From assembly GCF_000611645.1 (NCBI RefSeq), contig NW_014011556.1, positions 1-10,597 on the forward strand: a stretch of DNA of 10,597 bases. The letters are read 5' to 3'. The stretch comes from Monoraphidium neglectum. Its lineage: Eukaryota > Chlorophyta > Chlorophyceae > Sphaeropleales > Selenastraceae. Below are positions 1 to 8,156 of the stretch, one piece after another. The first letter of the stretch is position 1. The number at the start of each line of letters is the position of its first letter. A program made the position numbers and the translations under genes. Below the pieces are notes generated by a model that was not told where the DNA came from, did no database searches, and was given only the letters and a program-made list of their open reading frames with translations.

Positions 1-528
1 CCCGCCGGGGCCGCTGCGGCGGGCAGCGGGGGGTCACGAGCAGCATCGGCGGCTCAGTCGCAGGGCTCGGTCGCGCCGCTGTGTAACAGGCTCGCGGCCG
101 TTCCTTCCAACACGTTCAAGGGGTGCATGGATCAGAGGGAATAGCCAGCATCCTCCCCTGCAGCCACTCTCGGCTCACTCGGCCCCGGGCGCCAAATCAC
201 ATGACTCTGCCGGCCAGGTGCGCGGCAGCGGGCGTCCCCCACAGCTGCGCGGTTCACTGATGCAGCACCCCGCCTGCACTGGATTCAGCGCCGCGCAAGC
301 CGGCGTGCGGCATGCCCACGACCACTCTATGGAGCCCTTGATCCCTCGAATAATCATCAGTGGCTGCTCTAGATGACTGAACTTGCTGACGGGGGGCAAC
401 ACAAGGTGGAAGCCGGTGTGCGCACAAATCCACTTTACCAAGCATTGGCAGTTTGAACAGGACCCGCATCAGCATCAGCATCAGCTCCAGCAGCAGCAGC
501 GGCGGCCAAAAGAAGAGGGGTGAAAGCG
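1..528. other. 3' flank of the RP2 homologue, probably 3' UTR
   Basis: This stretch lies beyond the stop codon of the minus-strand RP2 gene and probably holds its 3' UTR. I see no TGTAA polyadenylation motif on the minus strand here, so the transcript end may lie outside the window. A plus-strand TGTAA occurs at 82-86 and could end a plus-strand gene lying to the left, but nothing else supports that. Open frames exist in several phases, but none shows a recognisable domain. It includes a CATCAG/CAG repeat near 466-503. Confidence 0.4.
466..503. repeat. Short CATCAG / CAG tandem repeat
   Basis: Three to four copies of a GCATCA-type hexamer run into four CAG triplets and then CGG. It lies just past the RP2 stop codon, in probable 3' UTR. 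It is a simple repeat, with no sign that it is translated. Confidence 0.6.
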
Positions 529-3005
529 TCAGCCCTCCAAACCCAGGAACCTGAAGGCACGCGCCGCGCCCGGCTCGCCGCTAACAAGCGCCCCCGCGGC
601 CGCCGCCGCGCGCCGCAGCGCCGCCCCTGCCGCGCCGCACGCGCCGCACGTACACACCCCGACCTCGAGCCCGACGCATTGCCCCGCCTGCGCCGCCCGG
701 CGCCGCCGCGCGCCCACGAGCCGCTTGACGTCGCCGGCCGCCCAGTCCGCCGCCGCCGCCACGCGGCGCAGCGCCTCTGGCCCCACCCTTGCTTCGTTGG
801 TGCGCAGCAGCGCCAGCCCCACGCAGCAGCACCCCTCTGACGCCCGCCGCGCCGGCTGTCCGCCTGCAACCGCTGCAATCGCTGACTGCAGCTGGCCCGC
901 TGATGTCGTCGGATTCTCGTCATTGGCGGCGACGTTCGCGCCAAACGGCGCCGCTGAAAAGTGCTCTGCAATGAGCCGCAGCACCGCGGGCCGCGACCCT
1001 GGCGGGAACAGCAAGAAGAGAACCCCTCCTCCGCAGCTGTCGCCGCGCCCCCGCGCACCGCCAGCTACCGCCACGCAGCTGCCGGCGGCGCCTCCACCCC
1101 CGCTGCCCCTGGCGCTTTCCCCGCCGCCGCCGCTGCCGCACGCTGCAGCGCCACCGCTGGGGCCCTGCGGCTGCCCCCTTGTGATGACGACGCTCAGGCT
1201 GTCGGGCCCGGAGGGCGCTGCGGCAGCTCCCCTCAGCAGTTCCCGCACCTCCCCAGGCAGCTGCCGCCGGCAACAGTCGCAACCGCAGCTGCCGCCGTAA
1301 CCTCCCCCAGCGTCGGCCAAGCCGGCCTCGCATCTGCCGTCGCCAGCCCCGCGCGTCCCCTCGCTGCCGCTCATGGAATGGCCGTCACCGCCCGCACCGC
1401 CGCCGCTGTGCCCGGCATCACAGCGAGGACACCTGCTGCAGCTGCCACTGCCGCTGCCGCTGCCGCCAGGCGTGCTGCCAAAGAAGAAAGCCCGCAGCTG
1501 CGCCTCCCCATCCCCGCGGCTGCATCCCGTGTCGCCGCTGCCGCCCTCTACGAACCAGTTGGTGTTGCCTGCACTGGCGTCGCAACCCAATTCAGGGATC
1601 GCTGGAGTGAAGTCGACAGCATCGCTGAAAAAATTTGTGAGCGGCGACAGCTGGCAGGTCTGCATTTGGGCCGCAAGCCCTGAGTAAGGGAATGCAAAGC
1701 AGCTGACGGCGATCCCGCGGCTCGACTCCACCGCCGGCCGTGTGCGGCAGAGCAGGGACAGCCGGCAGTCGACGCAGCCGCGGGCGCGGAATTGGTGGCA
1801 GGCGGCGGCCAGCCTGCAGCCGCTGCTGTCTCGAAGGTAGACGCTGTGTGGGGTGGTGCGCGCACGACGTTGTTAATTGTTCGGCGCGAGTGACAGTATC
1901 TTGTTGTTGAGTAGCCTCTGCTGCCTTGACTGATGGCCCCAACCGGATCTTCGGCGGTTTCAGAAGAAAGAACTGCCAACACAGCGTACGGCAACCCCCA
2001 CGTCGGCCTTGGCATTGCCCATACTATGGACTGCTATTGTTGTGCTTGGGCGATTTCATTAATGCGCGACGGACTTGCCACTTGTGCGTCACGCAGACAG
2101 CCCTATATGCAAGGGGCCTGCGGCCGCGCACCTGCTTTCAGTGGGCCCCAGGAAGATGCGGCAGTCGTGGCAGTCGTCGATTGTGACCATGGCGCACGCA
2201 TCCATCACATACAGCGAGCAGCCCTGAGAGCGCGTATGTGGTGATGCATGTGGACATGTGGCTTATGTGGGGGGCAGGAGGGGGGAGCCTCGACTGCATG
2301 CAATGTGAGCGCTTGCGCGAGCGCATATCGCCCTGTGTATAACACCGGCTTTGCATGATCCCTGCAACCTCGGGCCTTCCTCAGCCGCAGTCACCTGGCA
2401 GCCGATGATCGTGAACTGCTGGACGTTCACGCTCCTGCAGCAAATGCAGCATGTGTCAGTACGATACGTGTGGGCGTGTCCGGAGGAGGGAGGGTGCACC
2501 AACACACGCGCCAAGCGCGACAGCACAGCCACCTGTACATCTGCAGCGGTGGTTTCTTGCACCCAGCAACCCCCTGGCAGCCCCAGCAAACTGCTCCTAG
2601 GATGACAGCACTATGCAGGTTTCCGGTTTCCCGGGCGCACCCGGGCAGCTTGACGCACGTCTCTCCGCGAAGGCCCACGAATTCGTAGTCTCGGGGGTCC
2701 AGCCGCGCCTTGGCCGCGCTGACGGGCAGCTGAGCTGGCAGCTGCACCAGCACGTCCGCCGCTTCTAGGGCCGCTTGCTGCGTTGCAGACGCTTCCTCTT
2801 GCTCCTGGTGAGCGAGATGCAAGTGGTTGGTAGTTCGCCTGCCAGATTAGGTGTTGCGGTGTTGGCAAGGCGCAACGAAGCGGCGAGCGGCACACGGTGC
2901 GCGGCCAAGTGTCCAGCCACAACGCCCATTCTGGTGCACCTTGGTGACCGAATAGGAGCTTGCTGGGTTCTTGATGCATCTCAACACGGAAAGCAGGCAC
3001 CCCAT
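529..3005 (-). CDS. RP2: RP2 (XRP2) homologue, ARL3 GTPase-activating protein with TBCC domain
   Basis: Five exons in matching phase: 3005-2940, 2804-2641, 2434-2395, 2223-2132 and 1843-529 (558 codons plus stop). RP2 is known to act at the cilium base and plasma membrane, where it stimulates GTP hydrolysis by ARL3 and so helps lipid-modified cargo into the cilium. The protein begins MGC with Ser at position 6, as expected for N-myristoylation plus palmitoylation. The TBCC/C-CAP domain spans about residues 60-217: LDPRDYEFVGLRGET (57-71), VTIDDCHDCRIFLGP in exon 4, ACHQFR (135-140), the RPAVESS segment around E160, and an NW near 217 matching the human domain end. R140 and E160 align with human R118 (arginine finger) and E138, but H137 replaces Q115. 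Residues about 220-394 are Gly/Ser/Cys-rich. VLFLLF (395-400) and VGLALLR (462-468) may be strands of the NDK-like C-terminal domain, followed by an Ala/Arg-rich tail. Human RP2 is 350 residues, so an unseen intron in exon 5 or an alternative 3' end is possible. Domain identity is firm; the C-terminal half is less so. Confidence 0.9.
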
Positions 3006-4046
3006 CGCGCTGAGACCCGGTCAAAAAATGTTTTACGGGTGCAGGTCGATTCCGGCGCTCTCAAGGCAACGTTGCTATAAGGCGGACTGAAAGCAATGAA
3101 TACAATTGTATATCGTGACACGCCGCAGCTCAGCAAGGCAGCTGCCATTATGCATTTGACCCGCTGCACGTACTTCTATGCACACACACAGAGTGCCGCG
3201 CCCGCCACGCCACTGCACGCGACGGCGCGCGCTGCTTTGATTTCCCGTTGGAGACGGAGCAGGGCGACGGTGGCGGCCGCGGCGCACGTTCGCGAGGAGT
3301 GCGCCTTGCGTGGCACGTGGCACTTGGAGTCGCGTGCGACATGCTCGCGGGACGTTACTTGTGCGAGCAAGTAAAGGGTCGCGGTGTTGCAGAGGCGATG
3401 GAGTGGAAGGTCTGCAGTGCAGGTGTTGTGCACGGACCTACCAGCAGAGGTGACAAACAAACCTTGGGAGCCGCATGAGCTGCCGCTAGCAGGGCTTTCA
3501 CCATGAGCTCCCAAGCACATGAGTGAGGGCTGGCACCTGGCAGCCCCCAAGCCGACTATTCCAGGCAAGCGCCCACCGTCATACCGGCTCAGAGGTGCAC
3601 TCATGTCATGAGCAGATTTGCACGAGGGCGAGCACGGAGCCATGCATGGCATCAGGGTGGTCAGCGGGTTGACCTTTTTTGCGGTCAACGCACATCCGCC
3701 CCGACGTCATGAGAGGTACAAGGCACAAAATTTGTGGCGATGTAGGGCGGTTGTAGAGAACTCCTTTCCATGAGCTGAGGGACGGGCGGCGGTAGGCGGC
3801 CCTCACCCTCATGCTGCCAGGTGATGCAAGCTGATGCGAAGCACGGCGCGTTGTGAAGGGTTGACCGCACTTTCAACATACTGCCGCCCTCAGCATATTC
3901 CCCTTGCCAATCGCTTAAAGTTCGAGTTTCCCTGGCTTGTTCAGTTATCGCAACACAGACCTCTCTAGACCTTGGCGAAGGACATTTCACACAAGCAAGT
4001 CCAGTCACCTGGCAAACTCATCTCGCAGGCCCTGATTGTAGTCGCT
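3006..4046. other. Divergent intergenic region between RP2 and the secreted-protein gene
   Basis: The two flanking genes point away from each other, so this roughly 1-kb stretch should hold both promoters. It contains two perfect palindromes near the RP2 start, a short CA run near 3181, and an inverted repeat GTTGACC/GGTCAAC at 3668-3674 and 3683-3689 around a T6 loop. Open frames here (for example minus strand 3688-3176) begin at non-ATG codons, show no domain and lack the G/C-ending codon bias of the real exons. I see no gene. Confidence 0.6.
3066..3111 (-). promoter_or_regulatory. Possible RP2 core promoter with two perfect palindromes
   Basis: The region lies 61-106 nt upstream of the RP2 ATG. 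It holds a 10-bp palindrome, GCAACGTTGC (3066-3075), and a 12-bp palindrome, ATACAATTGTAT (3100-3111). Read on the minus strand there are weak TATA-like stretches: CTTATA just above the first palindrome and GATATACAA overlapping the second. Either would give a 5' leader of about 40-75 nt. No transcript data support this; it is inferred from position and base composition. Confidence 0.25.
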
Positions 4047-4062
4047 AAATATATAATAAATA
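4047..4062 (+). promoter_or_regulatory. TATA box of the secreted-protein gene
   Basis: An unusually AT-rich stretch in GC-rich surroundings contains TATATAA at 4050-4056, followed by further A/T. A start site about 30 nt downstream (near 4080-4085) would leave a leader of about 45 nt before the ATG at 4128. This agrees with the splice-phase evidence that 4128 is the true start. Confidence 0.7.
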
Positions 4063-4127
4063 CGACAGATACTACGTCTGCACCTCGAGTCACTTGCGCA
4101 GGCTCTGAAAGCCAACCCAGTCAAGTG

Positions 4128-6254
4128 ATGGCAGTGATCACGAACGGCCGCGCGGCCATCTGGCTCGCGGCGGTGTACGCGGCCATCATCATGTCTCTAT
4201 CAGGTGAGAATGCGTCCTGATACGGTGTATGCCGCACAGCCCAGCTCCAGCTTTCGAAGGGCGCCCTTCTTGAGTCGCCATGCTGTCGTGGTCATCCGCA
4301 GCGCGCTCAGCACGGGGCAGGCTCAAGCCTGTGCGTTCATTTGCAGTGAAAACACTGAACATCACGCAAGCACCTCACAACCTCCCACGGAGCCCACCAA
4401 CGTCCACACCTGGCATACTGCTTGCACCCACCAACCGTCGTCATCACCGACTGTCATCATCCTGCAGCGCAACCCGCCCACTGGCCGCGCACGCCCGACC
4501 CCCGCTCACCCGCCCCGCCCCCGCTCGCAACATACCCACAGGCCCAGCAGACGCGGCACGCCTGCTGCGGCAGGACGTGCAGACGGTCGCCTCGAAGGGC
4601 GTCAACCCCCTGAGCAGCAAGACGAGCCTGTTTGCCCTGGCCGGAGAGGTGCGCGGGCGCGGGCGTACTGTGTCGCCGGCGCAGGTTTGCTGCTCGTTGC
4701 CGCCGCATCTAAGATGATAGAGATCCCCAGCACCGCCTGCAAGCATGTTTCAAGGTCCACGACTGTCTGCCTTGTGCACGGTCCCCTCCACATCCTTTTC
4801 CCTGCCCCACCTCTCTTACCCTCCTCCGTTCTCTGCCTTTCACACGCACACACATGCACACGCGTACAGACACGCATTCTCTACCCCCTCTCTCACACTC
4901 GCACAAACACCCACAGGCCGAGTCGCGCTCCAACGCCAAGTCCAGCGGCCTCTACTACAACGGCGCCTCCACAGTCCTATACGCCGGAGAACTCTACCCC
5001 TCAGCCCGCGACTCCGCCAGCACGCGCAACGGCGAGCAGAGCGGCGGGCGCGGCAGGGCGACTGGCGGGCCGGGGGGCGTGCCCATCAGCACCTTTGGGA
5101 CCTACGTGAACGCCGTCACGGACACGGGGCGCGCGAGGTGGGTGCGACGGTCGGCGCGTGGTTGGCAAGGGGGTGGGCGAGGTTAGGAGGAGGGGCGGTC
5201 TTTGGAGCCGCGCCGGCGTCTGGCTGACGAGCCGATGTGGGCGGCCCTGGTTGGGGCACGCGTGCCGCAGGGCTAATGCGCACCAGCAGCTGCATGGACC
5301 AACCGACCCCGCTCAGCATCTTGCTGGCCGAAGCTCGTCTTCCCGGCTGCACGCCGCACCTACCTCTCCAAACTCACCGCGCCGCACCTTGCGCGACCGC
5401 TCCCTTGCTCGCGCGCACCCTACCCCCGGTTTTCTAGAGCCGTCTCCGCCTCCGAGGCCATGCCGATCTACACCACCGAGGGCGGCCGCGCGGGCAGCTC
5501 CCACGGCGCCACCACGGCCACTTTTGACGTGTCGGAGCTGAGGAGGGGCACCGGCGTTAAGAACAACGTGTTCCTGGACAGGTGGGGCTGGGGCTGTGGC
5601 GGCACGTGGGTGGGGCCTCACAGCAGCATGGGGGGTGGGGCTTGCAGCAGCAGAGGGATCACGCCATGCTTGGTTTGTGTGGAGGGGGGGGGACGCGATA
5701 AGCAACCCGTTGCATATGCCGGGCCTGTGGGCGTCGCGCGTCTGCTGGTTGCTTGCTGACCAGGTTACTGACAGCCGTCTCGCCACCTCGCACCCCCGAC
5801 AACCTCCGCAATCTGCGCCGCAGCGCCGCCGTCAACAGCCTGGCGCCGCTGTCGACGTCCATCAGCGCGGCCGGCGGCGGCCCCATGGCCGTCGCCGCGG
5901 CGGGCCAGGCGGTCTCTATGGTGGGCGTTTATGCGCGTGCACCAGGCCTGTGCCTGCACCCGCTCGTTTGCACGCCGCCACATCCCCTGCCTGCGTAGGC
6001 ACGCGCCACATGCTATGTCGCCCCACGACGCTAAACCCTACAAGACCAGTGCTTGGCCCGCCGTTGCGCCCCGTTCGTGCTTGATGCTCACGATGTGTGT
6101 CACGCAGGCGAGACGGCTTGATCCCTCACCTGTACCCTCTACCCCCCCCCCCCAACACGCACGCACCAACCCTCAGGCCAACGCCGACCTGCCTGGCAAC
6201 GACGGCGGCATCGTAGACACCGACACTCAGGAGCTGATTGCGCGCGGCAGGTGA
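4128..6254 (+). CDS. Predicted secreted protein of unknown family, 240 aa
   Basis: Six exons join in consistent phase: 4128-4203, 4542-4648, 4917-5137, 5438-5581, 5824-5920 and 6177-6254. All introns are GT-AG. The start is the first ATG after the TATA box. Residues 1-31 look like a signal peptide: Arg8, a hydrophobic core at about 9-24, and an Ala-Asp-Ala cleavage site near 28-30. It could instead be an uncleaved anchor. The mature part has no Cys and no Trp. It has a Tyr-rich patch (residues 72-88, with YY at 74-75), a Gly/Arg patch (104-115), a Thr/Ser/Ala-rich middle, an Ala/Gly-rich stretch (184-215) and an acidic tail (216-235). I recognise no domain or catalytic motif, so the function is unknown; wall, matrix or extracellular is an inference from the signal peptide only. 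The exon 5 acceptor at 5824 was chosen because it alone continues the phase into a non-repetitive frame. The stop TGA at 6252 overlaps a donor-like AG|GTGATG, so a longer form is possible. Confidence 0.7.
4841..4915 (+). repeat. CA-rich simple sequence in intron 2
   Basis: An imperfect CA/CG dinucleotide run merges with pyrimidine-rich sequence and ends at the intron 2 acceptor (CCACAG, ag at 4915-4916). It probably serves as, or has expanded from, the polypyrimidine tract of this intron. It has no coding value. Confidence 0.5.
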
Positions 6255-7165
6255 TGTGCCCCCAACCAACAGCACATTACAGAGGATGTCTCCAGGTCCA
6301 ATAATGCCTGATTGAGGTCTGTCGCTACCGCGCACAGGGTCTGCTGCATACACAAGGGGTCAGCCACTGAGATTGCTCAGCATTTGATCTGCAACTCACT
6401 GGGGATAGGGCCTCCTATTGAGGGTACATTTGGATTTGATCATGCACAGAAGTCTCCCAGGAGCTCGGCTCAACCCATCTCCCATTCATGGGTGTGAATG
6501 CGACGCCCTGGTGCACAGCCTGTTGATAACGCGTGCTGAAGCGCGCAGCTGGAACCCGCTGCGCTTGCTCCTCGCCCCTTACAAGCACAACCCCAAACGC
6601 CGCCGTTGCAAAACCACGGCGGCGCACTTTGCCATGCGCAAAGCCCTGCCAGCCTGCATGTTCTTTTGCAGGCGTAATGCCTTTTATGATCGCATATTGC
6701 GGATCGGTTCTCCCCATTCGTTGCGAAAACGAGGCACGCGGGGCCTGAAAATAGGCCCGTCTGCACTCCTGCCGTCGCCTTGCATGCTGTCGTGTGGCGG
6801 CGACGCCTCCCCAGCATGCGTTTATGAGCTCGTCCCACTACGCACAGGCGCCACGCGAATGAACCCAAAAAGTCCCGAGGCGATGCCGTACGCGGCCGCC
6901 TTGTGTTACAGCCTCCTGCTTGGAGCCCCTTGCCTGTATGCTCGCCTGCACGGCAACGCCTGCTGCGTCATGCTCCCGTGCTTTTGGCTGCCCCGCTTTT
7001 GTTGATGTCCCTGGTCCTTGCGGTCCCAGTGCACTGGACTGGGTGTGAGCGATATCCGCTGGCGGACGACGCGCTGCCGTCTAAAACATTGAGGCGCGCC
7101 GACATGTTGCAGCCTCGCTTGATGGCTCGTAATGTGCCCACCTGATGTAACTACAGTACTGGTCA
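6255..7165 (+). other. Probable 3' UTR of the secreted-protein gene
   Basis: About 0.9 kb follows the stop codon up to a TGTAA motif. Length and layout fit a green-algal 3' UTR. A 195-codon open frame at 6418-7005 lies inside, but it has mixed third positions, no domain and no spliced link to the upstream exons, so I take it as chance. If the donor-like site at 6250/6251 is used, part of this stretch would be intron instead. Confidence 0.45.
7146..7150 (+). terminator. TGTAA polyadenylation signal
   Basis: TGTAA is the standard polyadenylation signal of volvocine and related green algae; cleavage usually follows some 10-20 nt later. This is the first plus-strand copy I find downstream of the 6254 stop codon, and none is closer. 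A five-base motif is weak evidence alone, but its position between two plus-strand genes fits. Confidence 0.45.
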
Positions 7166-7448
7166 TGCGCACGGGATGACATGAGTGAGTGCCCCACTTA
7201 TAGTAAGCAGCGCATGGCTGCAGTCAACTGCTGTTACGCGCCCCGCGTGCAAATACGCCAGGTGAGGCTGGCAGCAGCGCTGGCATCCTGCCGTGCTAGA
7301 TTTGACCTTTGAACAAGGCACGCACCATTCAAGGCCAGTGCTGTGCAAATGCCCGGATCATGGAATTTCGGCTGGACATCAGGCATTGCACAGAATGGCC
7401 GCAGTTTGTTGTTAACCCTGTCCAAGGTGCTGGCAGTTTTTGCCTGTT

Positions 7449-7522
7449 CACTTGAGTTCTGGGTGCCCTCTGGGTGCACTTGAGTTCTGGGTGCCCTGAG
7501 GGCACCCAGGACTCAAGTGTAC
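7449..7522. repeat. Direct repeat plus 23-bp fold-back hairpin
   Basis: A 21-bp unit, CACTTGAGTTCTGGGTGCCCT, occurs at 7449-7469 and again exactly at 7477-7497. An inverted copy with one mismatch follows at 7499-7519. The second copy and the inverted copy form a stem of 23 pairs (7474-7496 with 7500-7522) around the loop TGA; two of the pairs are G-T in DNA, or G-U wobbles in RNA. The first copy could pair with the same arm. It could be a small mobile-element remnant, a replication-slippage product or the source of a small-RNA precursor. The pairing is seen directly; any function is unknown. Confidence 0.85.
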
Positions 7523-7551
7523 AGGTTTGTTGATAGGCTATCAACAACCTG
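7522..7551. repeat. Second inverted repeat beside the 23-bp hairpin
   Basis: GTTGATA (7529-7535) pairs with TATCAAC (7539-7545) around GGC. The stem extends outward with one bulged T through CAGG/CCTG. It directly abuts the preceding hairpin and is followed six bases later by a run of 12 G. Two adjacent hairpins and a G-run form one compact structured block. Confidence 0.7.
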
Positions 7552-8156
7552 CAGCTGGGGGGGGGGGGAGGGTGGCAAGCCAGCGCGTTCGCATTAAACC
7601 TCGTGCTTGCACCGCGCATCTGACGCCCCTGCAACTTGCTATCCGCTCGAAGCAGCGCTGGCATCTTCGTCAGGACGTGGCCGACTTTGATATCTTTCTT
7701 GTTCAATTGGTCGTTTGGTTGCAGATGGAACACATACAGTAGTACCGTCAACTGTCTATCATATAGCTCTGACAGCGATGAGAAAGCTTGAAATAGGGTC
7801 CGTGTTATGCGTACCAGGTATTTCCCAAAGGCCACCTCGCTGCAGTCGTTTCATCCGCTGTGGGGCGCAAGGCGCTGGGCGGAAGCTTTGACCAACACCT
7901 TGACCGCGACGCCCTGGAAGTCCACTGGCAGTGCCATGGTAGCAGTGTGAAAGCGGCAATGATGCCCGATTAAGCATAGCTGCCCCAGTGAGGCGGCGGC
8001 ATCGTACTTCTTTGATGCTTGTGCTTCAGTGCAACTCACACACAGCGCCACAAAACCGACGACGCTGGCCTGTCATTGCAAGCTTTTCACCCCCGAGTTT
8101 TATCTGTCGAGGCACAGTGGGGGGAGCTGGTGCTGTTATAGACACGCTGTAGAGCG

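Larger units (their letters stand above)
7166..8156. other. Intergenic region upstream of ATP synthase gamma
   Basis: I find no convincing gene. The stretch is less GC-rich than the genes around it and holds two adjacent hairpins (7474-7551) followed by a G12 run (7557-7568). A 168-codon minus-strand frame (7835-7329) starts at GTG and has about 50% G/C third positions, unlike the real exons. A 28-codon minus-strand ATG frame (7937-7851) has better codon bias but no context. TTTATC at about 8098-8103 could be a weak TATA-like element for the gamma-subunit gene. Confidence 0.5.

Noticed and set aside
725..1683. Plus-strand frames of 191 and 240 codons (725-1300 and 961-1683)
   Set aside because: They are antisense to the last exon of RP2, whose minus-strand frame carries clear homology. 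Their Ala/Pro-rich content mirrors the Gly/Ala-rich sense strand.
3066..3075. Canonical RFX X-box for the ciliary RP2 gene
   Set aside because: The half-sites face outward rather than in X-box order, and RFX factors are, to my knowledge, not found in green algae.
3176..3688. 170-codon minus-strand frame in the divergent intergenic region
   Set aside because: The start is TTG, the composition is like random GC-rich DNA, and no motif or splice partner is visible.
4204..5109. 301-codon plus-strand frame starting just after exon 1 of gene 2
   Set aside because: It reads through two introns. The true exon 2 (4542-4648) lies in a different frame that keeps splice phase with exons 1 and 3.
5775..5823. 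Alternative earlier acceptor for exon 5 of gene 2 (after ACAG at 5771-5774)
   Set aside because: Phase from exon 4 would then give an Arg/Gln/Pro-rich low-complexity frame. The acceptor before 5824 restores a balanced sequence and joins exon 6 in phase.
6418..7005. 195-codon plus-strand frame in the downstream part of gene 2
   Set aside because: It does not begin at a convincing ATG, lacks the codon bias of nearby exons and has no domain; it lies where a 3' UTR is expected.
7329..7835. 168-codon minus-strand frame upstream of ATP synthase gamma
   Set aside because: It begins with GTG, has about 50% G/C third positions in the part I counted (real exons are far higher), shows no family, and runs through the hairpin block and poly-G tract.
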